Of a DNA stretch of 64,000 bases, positions 9,179-17,975 are shown piece after piece; the first letter of the stretch is position 1; the number at the start of each line of letters is the position of its first letter. The notes under the pieces were generated by a model that was not told the DNA's origin, did not search any database, and was given only the letters and a program-made list of their open reading frames with translations. The translations under genes and the position numbers were made by a program. Source of the stretch: Rhizobium oryzihabitans (GTDB lineage: Bacteria > Pseudomonadota > Alphaproteobacteria > Rhizobiales > Rhizobiaceae); contig NZ_CP048632.1 in the NCBI RefSeq assembly GCF_010669145.1, positions 1,984,001 through 2,048,000 on the forward strand, given 5' to 3'.

Positions 9179-10483
9179 TCAGACAAGAACCTTCTGTTCC
9201 TTGTGGTCTTCCTCGCCGAAGAACTTCAGGTAGCGCTCCACTTCGGCCGGTTCGCCCGTCGCTTTCTGCGGATTGTCGGAGAGCTTCACCGCCGGACGGC
9301 CATTGGCATCGCTGACCTTGCAGACGATGGAGATCGGCTTGAGGCTGGCGATGGTCTTCGGTGCGCAACCGGCAAAATCATTGGTCAGATTGGTGCCCCA
9401 ACCAAAGCTCATACGGACCCGGCCTTCGAAATGCCTGTAGGTGTCGATGATGGCATCGACATCGAGACCGTCGGAAAAGATCAGCATCTTCTTGCGGGGG
9501 TCGCGGCCCATCTTCTGCCACCAGTCGATGATCTTTTCCCCGCCCTCGATGGGCGGCGCGCTGTCGGGACGGAAACCCGTCCAGTCCGCCACCCATTCCG
9601 GGGCATTGCGCAGAAAAGCAGCGGTGCCGAAAGCATCGGGCAGCACGATCAGCAGGTTGCCGCCGTAAAGCCGGTTCCAGTCCTTCAGGACCTGATAGGG
9701 CGCGGCGGCCAGTTCCTCGTTCGTCTGGGCAAGCGCCGCAACCACCATTGGCAGTTCATGCGCATTGGTGCCGACCGCCTCGAGGTCGGAATCCATCGCA
9801 AGAAGGACATTGCTCGTGCCGGTAAAGGCAGGCCCGATCCCTTCCTTCAGCGCCTCGACGCACCAGCGCTGCCACAGGAAGCTGTGACGGCGGCGGGTGC
9901 CGAAATCGGAAATGCGCAGGCCCGGCAGTTCCCGCAGCCGCTCTACCTTTTCCCACATCTTGGCCTTTGCACGCGCATAGAGAACATCAAGCGTGAAATA
10001 GCCGAGCGAGCGCATGGCGCTGCGTGAACGCAGCTCGTTGATGATCGCCAGCGCGGGTATCTCCCACAGCGTGGTGTCCATCCAGCGGCCGTGGAAATTC
10101 AGCTCATACTGACCGTCCCGCTTGAAAAGCTCATATTCCGGCAATTGATAGCTGGAAAGCCAGGAGAGGAACTCCGGCTCGAAGATTTGCGAACGGCCAT
10201 AGAAGGTGTTACCCGCAAGCCAGATATTCTCCTTCTTGGAGAGACGCAGGGTACGCGCGTGATCGAGCTGCTCGCGCAGTTCCATCTCGTCGATCTCTTC
10301 GGCCAGCCGCACGGTCTTGGTGCGGTTGATCAGGGAGAATGTCGCATCGACTTCCGGATAGAGTTTCCAGATCATCTGCAACATCAGCAGCTTGTAGAAA
10401 TCCGTATCGATCAGGCTGCGGACGATCGGATCGAGTTTCCAGGTGTGATTGTGGACACGGGTTGCTATATCGGTCTTCGTCAT
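9179..10483 (-). CDS. pncB: Nicotinate phosphoribosyltransferase
   Basis: PncB converts nicotinate plus PRPP (with ATP) to nicotinate mononucleotide in the NAD salvage pathway. The protein has 434 residues with the family-typical N-terminal [37 protein letters not shown] carrying the conserved region around the autophosphorylated His, and the PRPP-binding region [15 protein letters not shown] and [12 protein letters not shown] near the C-terminus. ATG 10483 is chosen because GGGGAA precedes it by 8 bases; a start at 10501 is also open. It is convergent with the aminopeptidase gene and transcribed alone. Confidence 0.95.
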   Translation of the reverse strand: MTKTDIATRVHNHTWKLDPIVRSLIDTDFYKLLMLQMIWKLYPEVDATFSLINRTKTVRLAEEIDEMELREQLDHARTLRLSKKENIWLAGNTFYGRSQIFEPEFLSWLSSYQLPEYELFKRDGQYELNFHGRWMDTTLWEIPALAIINELRSRSAMRSLGYFTLDVLYARAKAKMWEKVERLRELPGLRISDFGTRRRHSFLWQRWCVEALKEGIGPAFTGTSNVLLAMDSDLEAVGTNAHELPMVVAALAQTNEELAAAPYQVLKDWNRLYGGNLLIVLPDAFGTAAFLRNAPEWVADWTGFRPDSAPPIEGGEKIIDWWQKMGRDPRKKMLIFSDGLDVDAIIDTYRHFEGRVRMSFGWGTNLTNDFAGCAPKTIASLKPISIVCKVSDANGRPAVKLSDNPQKATGEPAEVERYLKFFGEEDHKEQKVLV

Positions 10484-10640
10484 GCTTGCATTCCCCAGCA
10501 TCGGCCCAGAACATCGGCAGGGCCGACGTCACCCCGCACCTCGGCAGTATTATCAACCTGTCATGTCAAAGATTTATCTGAAAAAGCGACAACAAGTCCA
10601 GAGTGCGGGCGGCGCAAACGCCGCTTTAAGTCATATTACT

Positions 10641-11000
10641 TCAGAAGGTCGGGTCGACAGGATTGATGCCAGGATACCAATCCTTGGAGACGGGATTTCT
10701 GCCGCCAAAGCTGGAAATGCCGTTTTCATCGGTGCAGCGGTAACCCTGAACGGGAAGCCCACGACTTCCGAAAACATCCCGGTGAGGACCCCGTGAATAG
10801 CCCGTCGTACCAAGTTCGCTGTGGCAGGTATAACGGACCTTGGGTTGCAGCGTCCGCGGATCCTTGACCCCGGGCAAGTTCGCATAGGCGTCGGGCGCCG
10901 GGGCAAATCCGTTCTGATAAACGGTCTGCGCCCCAGCGGAAGCGCTCACCAAAATCGCCGTGAGGATCGCTGCCAATCGTGTCGCCGTTTTTGTCTTCAT
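10641..11000 (-). CDS. Small secreted protein of unknown function
   Basis: Protein of 119 residues that I do not recognise. It starts MKTKTATRLAAILTAILVSA, a clear Sec signal peptide with cleavage expected after AGAQ, so the mature protein of about 95 residues should be periplasmic or secreted. The mature part has two Cys residues (YTCHSEL and YRCTDE), which could form one disulphide, and is rich in Gly, Pro and Asp. A longer start at 11027 is open but would bury the signal peptide. It lies 95 bases downstream of the NlpC/P60 gene on the same strand and might share its transcript. Confidence 0.72.
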   Translation of the reverse strand: MKTKTATRLAAILTAILVSASAGAQTVYQNGFAPAPDAYANLPGVKDPRTLQPKVRYTCHSELGTTGYSRGPHRDVFGSRGLPVQGYRCTDENGISSFGGRNPVSKDWYPGINPVDPTF

Positions 11001-11095
11001 CGATGCCGGTCCCGTACCATCATTCATCCGATGTAGGCTGTCGGCAGCCTTCGCACAAAGGGCGGGGCAGGCACAATTTCGTGAAAGCCGCCGTC

Positions 11096-11947
11096 TCAGC
11101 TTTCCAGACGCCGGAAAGCCGTCGGCTGCTCATAAAGCCAGCCAATGCGCTCGATGGCCGCATCGAGATTTTCGCGCGCGACATTCATGGTGTGGCCATT
11201 GGCATGCAGCAGCGTATCTTCGTTTTCCATGAGGCCGACATGGCCCTTCCAGAAAACCAGATCGCCGCGGCGCAACTCGTCACGCTCGATTTCCACGCCG
11301 AGCGATTTCACCTGCATGTCGGTATCGCGCAGGACCCGTCGACCCGTCATGGCCATGGACAATTGCACAAGGCCGGAACAATCGATGCCGAATCCGGAGC
11401 GTCCGCCCCAGAGATAAGGTGTTTCGATAAAGCGCAGGGCCACCGCGACATAGTCTTCTTCAAGAGCGGCATCGGCTGGCTGGCAATGGGCGGCGATGAT
11501 GCCCTCGCCTTTTTCGGTCAGCAGGTAGCGGGTGCCGCGTGTCTCCGCCTCACCGACGATCCGGATCAGGCTGCCCATGGAAAGGGCCGTGACTGGCGGT
11601 TTGCGCAATTCTGCAGCCGGATAGAGGAAGGTGCGCGGCGCAACCACCCGGTGGGTGACGGCAACGACATCGCCTATTGCCGTCTCCGGCACATAACCGG
11701 CATAACCATCCGCATCCGCCTGCACCCAAGCCCAGCCATTCGCGCGGTCGAAAACGCGCACGGTTTCGCCAGACAGAAGCTCCGTGTCGATGCCGGCGAC
11801 CAGGTCCGGCGTCGGTCGCAGGCCAATCACCGGGACCGCGATTTGGGCGGGCGAACCGCTGACGAAACGCTCGGCCTGAACCACGCCTTGCAGTTTCTCA
11901 TCGGCCAGATCGGAGCGGAAGACATTCAGGCGGCGGTCGAGCATCAT
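11096..11947 (-). CDS. NlpC/P60-family cell-wall endopeptidase with SH3-like domain
   Basis: Protein of 283 residues. Residues about 30-150 form SH3-type wall-binding domains; the C-terminal half is an NlpC/P60 (C40) papain-like peptidase. The catalytic Cys is in FGIDCSGLVQLSM after the usual TPYLWGGRS, the His is in RGDLVFWKGHVGLM, and a third polar residue follows in LLHANGHTM. Such enzymes cut the D-Glu to meso-DAP bond of peptidoglycan stem peptides. No signal peptide is evident, which fits cytoplasmic turnover of imported muropeptides as in some related enzymes. It lies 17 bases downstream of a MarR gene and is probably co-transcribed with it. Confidence 0.88.
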   Translation of the reverse strand: MMLDRRLNVFRSDLADEKLQGVVQAERFVSGSPAQIAVPVIGLRPTPDLVAGIDTELLSGETVRVFDRANGWAWVQADADGYAGYVPETAIGDVVAVTHRVVAPRTFLYPAAELRKPPVTALSMGSLIRIVGEAETRGTRYLLTEKGEGIIAAHCQPADAALEEDYVAVALRFIETPYLWGGRSGFGIDCSGLVQLSMAMTGRRVLRDTDMQVKSLGVEIERDELRRGDLVFWKGHVGLMENEDTLLHANGHTMNVARENLDAAIERIGWLYEQPTAFRRLES

Positions 11948-11964
11948 GGTTTCACATCCAGAGG

Positions 11965-12309
11965 TTAGATCTTGCGCGCCTGATCAATAACCAGATCGCC
12001 GAATTTTTCCAGATAGAGCGCACCTGCCACCGTGCGTTTTATCACAACATTGCGCTTGTCCCGTTCGTCCCGCACCCTGTCAACTAGGCCGAGTGCCCCG
12101 AGACTGTCGAGGGCGCGGGTGATGACCGGCTTGGTCACGCCCAGCATCGCGGCGAGCCCGCGGACGGTGTGCGGCGGCGGCACAAGATAAATCTGCAGCA
12201 GGATTGCGGTCTGACGCAAGGTCAAATCCGGCGCATCGGCTGTTACCTGCGCCGTGGATACGCGATGCCAAAGCCCCAAGGCTTCCGTCGGCGAAAGTTC
12301 TGCAGGCAA
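11965..12309 (-). CDS. MarR-family transcriptional regulator
   Basis: Winged-helix regulator of the MarR type. The core is visible as LTLRQTAILLQIYLVPPPHT, VRGLAAMLGVTKPVITRALD (recognition helix) and the wing GLVDRVRDERDKRNVVIKRT. I place the start at TTG 12309 because GGAAGG lies 9 bases upstream, giving 114 residues; the frame stays open to a TTG at 12384. It is the first gene of a likely operon with the NlpC/P60 peptidase, so it may control that enzyme. The ligand is unknown. Confidence 0.75.
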   Translation of the reverse strand: MPAELSPTEALGLWHRVSTAQVTADAPDLTLRQTAILLQIYLVPPPHTVRGLAAMLGVTKPVITRALDSLGALGLVDRVRDERDKRNVVIKRTVAGALYLEKFGDLVIDQARKI

Positions 12310-12389
12310 ACCGGTCAACCTTCCAGTCGTTATCCAACCGTTTTCATTCAACCGAAAGCAAAACTCAAGAACCCTAGCGCACAAACAAA

Positions 12390-12434
12390 ACCGCCGTGCC
12401 TTCGCAAACCTCTGAGGTCGCGCGGCACGGCGGT
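12390..12434 (-). terminator. Long hairpin upstream of the MarR gene
   Basis: Perfect 11-base arms ACCGCCGTGCC (12390-12400) and GGCACGGCGGT (12424-12434). On the minus strand the stem is followed by TTTTGTTTGT, so it can stop transcription coming from the DUF475 side; on the plus strand GTTTATTTT follows. Confidence 0.7.
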
Positions 12435-12569
12435 GTTTATTTTCCCGTTTTCCGGGCTTTCAATGTCCCCTCTGGACTTGCAACATGAGATGCAGGAAGC
12501 GTGCCAGTTTTGCTGCGACGCACAAAGGGCAGCAAAGTGGGCGATCGCAAAAGATTGCAATCTCCCCTG

Positions 12570-12644
12570 CGTCATTCTCGGGCTTGACCTGAGGATCCAC
12601 GATTTCAACGGGTTATGGGTCCTCGGGTCAAACCCGAAATGACG
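12570..12644. repeat. Rhizobial-type intergenic palindromic repeat
   Basis: An imperfect inverted repeat of about 75 bases. The left arm begins CGTCATTCTCGGGCTTGACC (12570) and the right arm ends with CTCGGGTCAAACCCGAAATG before ACG (12644). This type of TCGGG-CTTGACCC palindrome is, from general knowledge, scattered in intergenic regions of Agrobacterium and related genomes. It is the main content of the 500-base gap between the MarR gene and the DUF475 gene, which otherwise holds only two terminator hairpins. No second copy was noticed in this window. Confidence 0.75.
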
Positions 12645-12768
12645 TGGAGTTTTGGAAAGATCTTTCCGGATCGCCCGGAATCAGCGATCTGACCTTGCAC
12701 GCCCCAGACTGAGTAAAATTTGCGCGCTGATAACAAAGCAACAAAAATAGGCACCCAGAAATTCAGTG

Positions 12769-12803
12769 CCTAAAAACCGCCTTCCGCCATGACAGCGGAA
12801 GGC
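12769..12803 (-). terminator. Rho-independent terminator of the DUF475 gene
   Basis: Arms GCCTTCCGC (12779-12787) and GCGGAAGGC (12795-12803). On the minus strand the stem is followed by GG and TTTTTAGG, directly downstream of the DUF475 stop. Confidence 0.85.
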
Positions 12804-12818
12804 AAGGATCATTGCGGA

Positions 12819-13925
12819 TCAGATTTCAGCGCCGCGTGCCGCTTCAACCGCATCGGCGCTCTCGCGCCGGTTATGCCGGATCGAAGACCAGAGTGAGATG
12901 CCGATCAGGGTCGCACCACCAAGGCCGGTGATGACCTCCGGTATGTGGAACATGGTCTGGACATACATGATGACCGACAGGATAAGGATCGCGTAGAAAG
13001 CGCCGTGTTCCAGATAGCGGTATTCGGCAAGCGTTCCCTTTTCGACCAGCATGATCGTCATCGAACGCACATACATGGCGCCGATACCGAGGCCGATGGC
13101 GATGATGAACAGGTTCTGGGTAAGCGCGAAGGCGCCGATAACGCCATCGAAGGAGAAGCTCGCGTCTAGCACTTCGAGGTAAAGAAACGCACCGAAGCCG
13201 CCTTTTGCAGCGCCTTCCAGCACTTCCTGGCTACGGTCGAGAATACCGCCGACGACTTCCACCAGCAGGAAGGTCAGAAGACCCCAGATCGCCGAATGGA
13301 AGAAGGTGTTGGCCGCAACCGGGCCAAGCTCCGGATTGTCGCTTGCGCCGATGATGCGGGAAAAGACCAGCATGACAACCAGCACGAAGGCGATCTCGAT
13401 GCCCTTCACGGAGGAATAGACCGCAGCCTTTTCCTCGATCCAGCGTACCCAGTGCACATCCTTTTCATGGTCGAAGAAGAAGTTGAGGCCAACCATCATC
13501 AGAAAGGTGCCGCCGAAAGCAGCGATCGGCAGATGGGCGTCACGCATGATCTCGGAATAACGTTCCGGCTCCGTGGCGGCCATGACGAGCGCCGTCCAGG
13601 GGCCGACATTGGCGGCGACGACCACGATCAGCAGCGGGAAGACGATACGCATGCCGAAAACGGCAATCAGGATACCCCAGGTCAGGAAGCGATGCTGCCA
13701 GACCGGCGTCATCTCCTTGAGCTTATTGGCGTTGACGATGGCGTTGTCGAAGGAAAGCGAGATTTCCAGCACGGCAAGCACCGCACAAATGAAGAAGATC
13801 GTCGCTGTGCCGCTGACCGTTCCGGTCATTTCCCAGCCGAGATAACCGCCAAGGATCAGACCGACGACGGTTACGATAAAAGCCCACTTGAAGTAGGACA
13901 GCGTGGTTTTCTGGGCGGCGCTCAT
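12819..13925 (-). CDS. DUF475/TerC-family integral membrane protein
   Basis: Polytopic membrane protein of 368 residues with about nine predicted hydrophobic segments. It has the TerC superfamily hallmark of acidic motifs within membrane helices: LEISLSFDNAIVNANKL near residue 55 and LEVLDASFSFDGVIGAFA near residue 230, a duplicated E-x-SFD pattern thought to bind metal ions. Members have been linked to tellurite resistance and to manganese or calcium export, but the substrate of this subgroup is not settled. It is monocistronic with its own terminator. Confidence 0.85.
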   Translation of the reverse strand: MSAAQKTTLSYFKWAFIVTVVGLILGGYLGWEMTGTVSGTATIFFICAVLAVLEISLSFDNAIVNANKLKEMTPVWQHRFLTWGILIAVFGMRIVFPLLIVVVAANVGPWTALVMAATEPERYSEIMRDAHLPIAAFGGTFLMMVGLNFFFDHEKDVHWVRWIEEKAAVYSSVKGIEIAFVLVVMLVFSRIIGASDNPELGPVAANTFFHSAIWGLLTFLLVEVVGGILDRSQEVLEGAAKGGFGAFLYLEVLDASFSFDGVIGAFALTQNLFIIAIGLGIGAMYVRSMTIMLVEKGTLAEYRYLEHGAFYAILILSVIMYVQTMFHIPEVITGLGGATLIGISLWSSIRHNRRESADAVEAARGAEI

Positions 13926-14217
13926 GTCCGGTTACCTCCGGTAACGAGAGCGATTGCGGAACGACGCAGGACGTCGGGCCGCACGCAGAAAGCACGCGCG
14001 CGAAGCACATTCAGGTTTTTCATAGTTTTTAATCCGCCGGCCAATTTTTGCAGGCGGTACCGACATCGCGAGAGCGCCGTAAAACTCTCGCCAGAGGGGC
14101 CCGGCACCTTTGTTTCCTCTGCCCTTGCGAGACATATTATCGCAGGACCTTCTCTTACTCCCTGAAGATCACGCCTTCGTCAAGTCCCGTGATTGTAACC
14201 GGGGCGGACAAGGAAGA

Positions 14218-15144
14218 TCAAACCTGCTCCGCAGCCAGTCCTTCGGCGGTTTCGCGGCGACGTTTGAGCGTATTTTCGCGGAAGAAGATATAAAGGCCGG
14301 ACAAAACAATCAGGCCTGCTCCAACGACAATACTCGTCTGCGGCATATCACCGAAGAACAGCCAGCCGAAAATCACCGCCCAGAGCAGCAATGTATATTG
14401 CAACGGCGCAACGGTTGCGGCATCGGCAAGTTTAAGCGCCCGGTTGACGAGCACGTGCGCCGCCATGGCGACCACGCCGAGAAGGCCGAGGAACGCGAGA
14501 TCGAAACCGGACTGAACCGGCAACCAGCCGGACGGCGTGACGAACACCGCAACGATGCCCGCAAGGGCGGCGCCGATGATCTGCCAGAAGGCAAGTACGG
14601 TATCGGGCGTGTTGCGCAGCTGGCGTCCGGACAACATCATGAAGGCAAATGCGGCGCTGCCGAGAATGGAGAACAGAGCTGCGGAGGTGAGGCTCGCCGA
14701 GCTTGGTTTCAGCGCGATGAGAACGCCGACAAAACCGATGGCGATGGCCGTCCAGCGACGCCAGCCCACCTTTTCTCCGAGCAGAAAGGGCGAGAGCGCC
14801 GCCACATAAATCGGGGCTGCAAGCCAGTAGGTCATGACATCGGCCAGCGGCAGGCTGGCAACGGCGAAATAGAAACAGAAAAGCTCGGCGGTCGAGAAAA
14901 ATACGCGCGCCACTTGCAGAAATGGCCGCTCGATTTTTACCAGGCCGGGAAGACCGGCTCTCCAGACGATCGGAACGAGGATGACAAGGGCCGCAGCACT
15001 TCGGATCAGGATAACCTGGCCCTGGCTATAGGTGGAGACGAGCCATTTCCCCATGGCGTCGTTCAACGCGAAAAGCAGCATTCCAAGCAGCATGACCGCG
15101 ACGCCAAGGCCGGTCGGCGACAGCTTTCTTATCATATTCGACAT
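14218..15144 (-). CDS. EamA/DMT-family transporter
   Basis: Drug/metabolite transporter of 308 residues with ten predicted membrane helices arranged as two EamA repeats (about residues 12-145 and 155-285). The first repeat shows FALNDAMGKWLVSTYSQGQV, and the second ends with PLQYTLLLWAVIFGWLFFGD, both typical of this family. ATG 15144 is chosen because GGAATC lies upstream and the encoded N-terminus is short; the frame is open to 15204. Members export amino acids, metabolites or drugs; the substrate cannot be read from sequence. It is in the same direction as the LysR gene upstream. Confidence 0.87.
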   Translation of the reverse strand: MSNMIRKLSPTGLGVAVMLLGMLLFALNDAMGKWLVSTYSQGQVILIRSAAALVILVPIVWRAGLPGLVKIERPFLQVARVFFSTAELFCFYFAVASLPLADVMTYWLAAPIYVAALSPFLLGEKVGWRRWTAIAIGFVGVLIALKPSSASLTSAALFSILGSAAFAFMMLSGRQLRNTPDTVLAFWQIIGAALAGIVAVFVTPSGWLPVQSGFDLAFLGLLGVVAMAAHVLVNRALKLADAATVAPLQYTLLLWAVIFGWLFFGDMPQTSIVVGAGLIVLSGLYIFFRENTLKRRRETAEGLAAEQV

Positions 15145-15260
15145 GTCAGATTCCGATTTCTCCCAATGGCTGCATTGGTCGTTCAGCCAACCCTGCCTTG
15201 TCAAGCCCGGAGCGGGAGGACTCGCACAATAATATTACTAATAGATCGATGACGTCGTTT

Positions 15261-16142
15261 TTAGATGAAGATTCGCCGCTCTTCGGCCACGAGTTCCTGC
15301 AGAAAATCGACCACCGTGCGGACGCGGACCAATTGGCGGGCGGACTCGTGATAGGCCGTCCAGTAGGACCGGCCGATACCGAGATGCGGCATGATCCGCA
15401 GAAGTTCGGGATATTGTCCAGCGATGTAATTATGCAGGATGCCGATGCCGGCGCCGGAGCGCACCGCCTCCGTCTGGCCGGTGGCGCTTGAGATTTCAAA
15501 GGCGGCATCCCAGTCGCGCATGATCTCGCCGGTGTAGTTCAGCGAGGGCGAGAAGATCAGGTCCTCCACATAACCGATGCGGCGATGGCGCTTCAGTGCG
15601 TCGACATCCGCCGGCGTTCCGTACTCAGCGAGATAGGCCTCCGATGCGTACAGCCCCAGCGAATAGTCGGTGAGCTTCGAAAACATCAGCCTGCCCTGCT
15701 CCGGCCTTTCGATGGTGATGGCGATATCGGCCTCGCGCTGCGACAGGGAAAATGAGCGCGGCACCGGAACGAGCTGGATCTTCAGATCGGGATACCGTGC
15801 CGTGAGCCTGCCAAGCCGAGGCGCGAGAAAGGACACGCCGAGACCATCCGGCGCGCCGATACGCACCGTTCCCGCCACCGCCGTATCGACGCGGCCAAGA
15901 TTTGCCTGGGCGTTCAGCATTTCGGTTTCCATGCGTTCGGCCCCGGCAAGAAGGCGCTGGCCTTCTTCCGTCAGCTCGCAGCCATTGGTGCTTCGCAAAA
16001 ATAGCTGCGTGCCGATGGCCGCTTCCAGTGCGGAAATGCGCCGGCTGAGGGTGGCATGGTTGACGCCGAGCTTTCTCGCTGCCGAAAGAAACTGGCCGCT
16101 TCGCGCGACGCTTAGAAACAAACGCACATCATCCCAGTTCAC
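15261..16142 (-). CDS. LysR-family transcriptional regulator, divergent from mmsA
   Basis: LysR regulator of 293 residues. The HTH spans about residues 5-60 with FLSAARKLGVNHATLSRRIS; the remainder is the substrate-binding domain. I choose GTG 16142, which is preceded by AGGAGGGTGCC, over the ATG at 16172. It is divergent from mmsA, with a 9-base inverted repeat in the shared 106-base gap. LysR proteins often control the divergent neighbour, so it probably regulates mmsA; this is inference. The subgroup resembles regulators that sense small organic acids or act on a nearby dehydrogenase. Confidence 0.88.
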   Translation of the reverse strand: MNWDDVRLFLSVARSGQFLSAARKLGVNHATLSRRISALEAAIGTQLFLRSTNGCELTEEGQRLLAGAERMETEMLNAQANLGRVDTAVAGTVRIGAPDGLGVSFLAPRLGRLTARYPDLKIQLVPVPRSFSLSQREADIAITIERPEQGRLMFSKLTDYSLGLYASEAYLAEYGTPADVDALKRHRRIGYVEDLIFSPSLNYTGEIMRDWDAAFEISSATGQTEAVRSGAGIGILHNYIAGQYPELLRIMPHLGIGRSYWTAYHESARQLVRVRTVVDFLQELVAEERRIFI

Positions 16143-16163
16143 GGCACCCTCCTTATGTCTATT

Positions 16164-16206
16164 TTTGCACAATGGATGCTTATTTCAGGCGATTGATTTG
16201 TGCAAA
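16164..16206. promoter_or_regulatory. Inverted repeat in the LysR-mmsA divergent gap
   Basis: Perfect arms TTTGCACAA (16164-16172) and TTGTGCAAA (16198-16206) separated by 25 bases in the gap between the two divergent starts. The placement suits an operator for the LysR protein, but no binding data exist here. Confidence 0.55.
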
Positions 16207-16248
16207 TCGAAAGGTAATGCTGCGCCATCACATTCTGGAGGAAAACCC

Positions 16249-17745
16249 ATGAAGGAAATCGGTCATTTCATTAACGGCAAGCATGTGCCCGGCACCAGCG
16301 GCCGCACATCGAATGTCTACAACCCGGCCACGGGCGAAGTTCAGGCGACCGTTGCGCTTGCCAGCGAAGCCGAGCTGCGCGCCGCCGTGGAAAGCGCCAA
16401 AGCGGCACAGCCGAAATGGGCCGCCACCAACCCGCAGCGCCGCGCCCGCGTTTTCTTCAAGTTCGTCGAACTTCTGAACCGCGACATGAACGAGCTGGCG
16501 GTGCTGCTCTCCAGCGAGCACGGCAAGACCGTCGAGGATTCCAAGGGCGATATCGTGCGCGGCCTCGAAGTCTGCGAATTCGTCTGCGGCATTCCGCATC
16601 TGCAGAAGGGTGAGTTCACCGAAGGTGCCGGCCCGGCCATCGACATGTATTCGATCCGCCAGCCGGTCGGCATTGGCGCAGGCATTACGCCGTTCAACTT
16701 CCCCGGCATGATCCCGATGTGGATGTTTGCGCCGGCGATTGCCTGCGGCAACGCCTTCATCCTCAAGCCTTCCGAGCGCGACCCGTCGCTGCCGATCCGT
16801 CTTGCCGAACTGATGATCGAAGCCGGTCTTCCGGCTGGTATCCTCAACGTCGTCAACGGCGACAAGGGCGCTGTCGACGCCATCCTGACCGATCCGGATA
16901 TCGGCGCGGTGTCCTTCGTCGGCTCGACGCCGATCGCCCGCTACGTCTACGGCACCGCCGCCATGAACGGCAAGCGCGCGCAGTGCTTCGGCGGCGCGAA
17001 GAACCACATGATCATCATGCCGGACGCCGATCTCGACCAAGCTGTGAACGCATTGATGGGCGCGGGTTACGGTTCGGCCGGCGAGCGCTGCATGGCCGTT
17101 TCCGTTGCGGTTCCGGTTGGCGAAGAGACGGCGAACCGTCTCGTTGAAAAGCTTATCCCGCAGATCGAAAGCCTGAGAATCGGTCCCTATACCGACGACA
17201 AGGCCGATATGGGCCCGCTGGTTACCAAGGAAGCGCAGACGCGCGTCAGGGGCCTGATCGACAGCGGCGTCGAACAGGGCGCAAAGCTGCTAGTCGACGG
17301 CCGCGACTTCAAGCTGCAGGGCTATGAAGACGGTTATTTCGTCGGCGGCTGCCTGTTCGACCACGTGACGCCTGATATGGACATCTACAAGACGGAAATC
17401 TTCGGACCGGTTCTCTCCGTCGTTCGCGCCAAGAATTACGAAGACGCGCTCGAACTGCCGATGAAGCATGAATATGGCAACGGCGTTGCGATCTACACCC
17501 GTGACGGCGACGCCGCCCGCGACTTCGCAAGCCGCATCAACATCGGCATGATCGGCATCAACGTTCCGATCCCGGTTCCGCTCGCCTACCATTCCTTCGG
17601 CGGCTGGAAGGCCTCGAGCTTCGGCGACCTCAACCAGCACGGCACGGATTCGATCAAGTTCTGGACGAAGACCAAGACGATCACCTCGCGCTGGCCATCC
17701 GGTATCAAGTCGGGCGCTGAATTCGTCATGCCGACGATGAAATAA
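16249..17745 (+). CDS. mmsA: CoA-acylating methylmalonate-semialdehyde dehydrogenase
   Basis: MmsA oxidises methylmalonate semialdehyde to propionyl-CoA, or malonate semialdehyde to acetyl-CoA, in valine, myo-inositol and beta-alanine catabolism. The protein has 498 residues, the family length. Visible features are the N-terminal GHFINGKHVPGTSGRTS, the NAD-binding GITPFNFPGMIPMWMFAPA, FVGSTPIARYVYGTAA, the MmsA-specific CFGGAKNHMIIMPDAD, and the catalytic Cys in GSAGERCMAVS. The ATG follows a strong GGAGGA. An adjacent terminator ends the transcript. It is divergent from a LysR gene that may control it. Confidence 0.95.
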   Translation: MKEIGHFINGKHVPGTSGRTSNVYNPATGEVQATVALASEAELRAAVESAKAAQPKWAATNPQRRARVFFKFVELLNRDMNELAVLLSSEHGKTVEDSKGDIVRGLEVCEFVCGIPHLQKGEFTEGAGPAIDMYSIRQPVGIGAGITPFNFPGMIPMWMFAPAIACGNAFILKPSERDPSLPIRLAELMIEAGLPAGILNVVNGDKGAVDAILTDPDIGAVSFVGSTPIARYVYGTAAMNGKRAQCFGGAKNHMIIMPDADLDQAVNALMGAGYGSAGERCMAVSVAVPVGEETANRLVEKLIPQIESLRIGPYTDDKADMGPLVTKEAQTRVRGLIDSGVEQGAKLLVDGRDFKLQGYEDGYFVGGCLFDHVTPDMDIYKTEIFGPVLSVVRAKNYEDALELPMKHEYGNGVAIYTRDGDAARDFASRINIGMIGINVPIPVPLAYHSFGGWKASSFGDLNQHGTDSIKFWTKTKTITSRWPSGIKSGAEFVMPTMK

Positions 17746-17772
17746 GCCGGAACAACCCGCGATCTTGCAGAA

Positions 17773-17803
17773 GGCCCCGCCAATTTTACGGCGGGGCCTT
17801 TTT
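17773..17803 (+). terminator. Rho-independent terminator of mmsA
   Basis: Arms GGCCCCGCC (17773-17781) and GGCGGGGCC (17790-17798) with loop AATTTTAC, followed by TTTTT. It lies 27 bases after the mmsA stop. Confidence 0.93.
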
Positions 17804-17975
17804 GGTTAAAAGATAACCAGAAAAATCAAGTTTTCTTCTGTCAAAATAATTCCACTTAAAGCTGTTATCGCGTAAGAGTCCCGATGCGGCGTGGGGACGC
17901 TGCCAAACCGATGAATAACGGGGAAGCTTGCAAACTCAATCTGCCCGGAGAGGGGCATGCCATGAGGGACTATTT

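Noticed and set aside
12169..12642. 157-codon plus-strand frame over the MarR gene and the palindromic repeat
   Set aside because: It overlaps a real gene and runs through two hairpins and a repeat; no motif or ribosome site.
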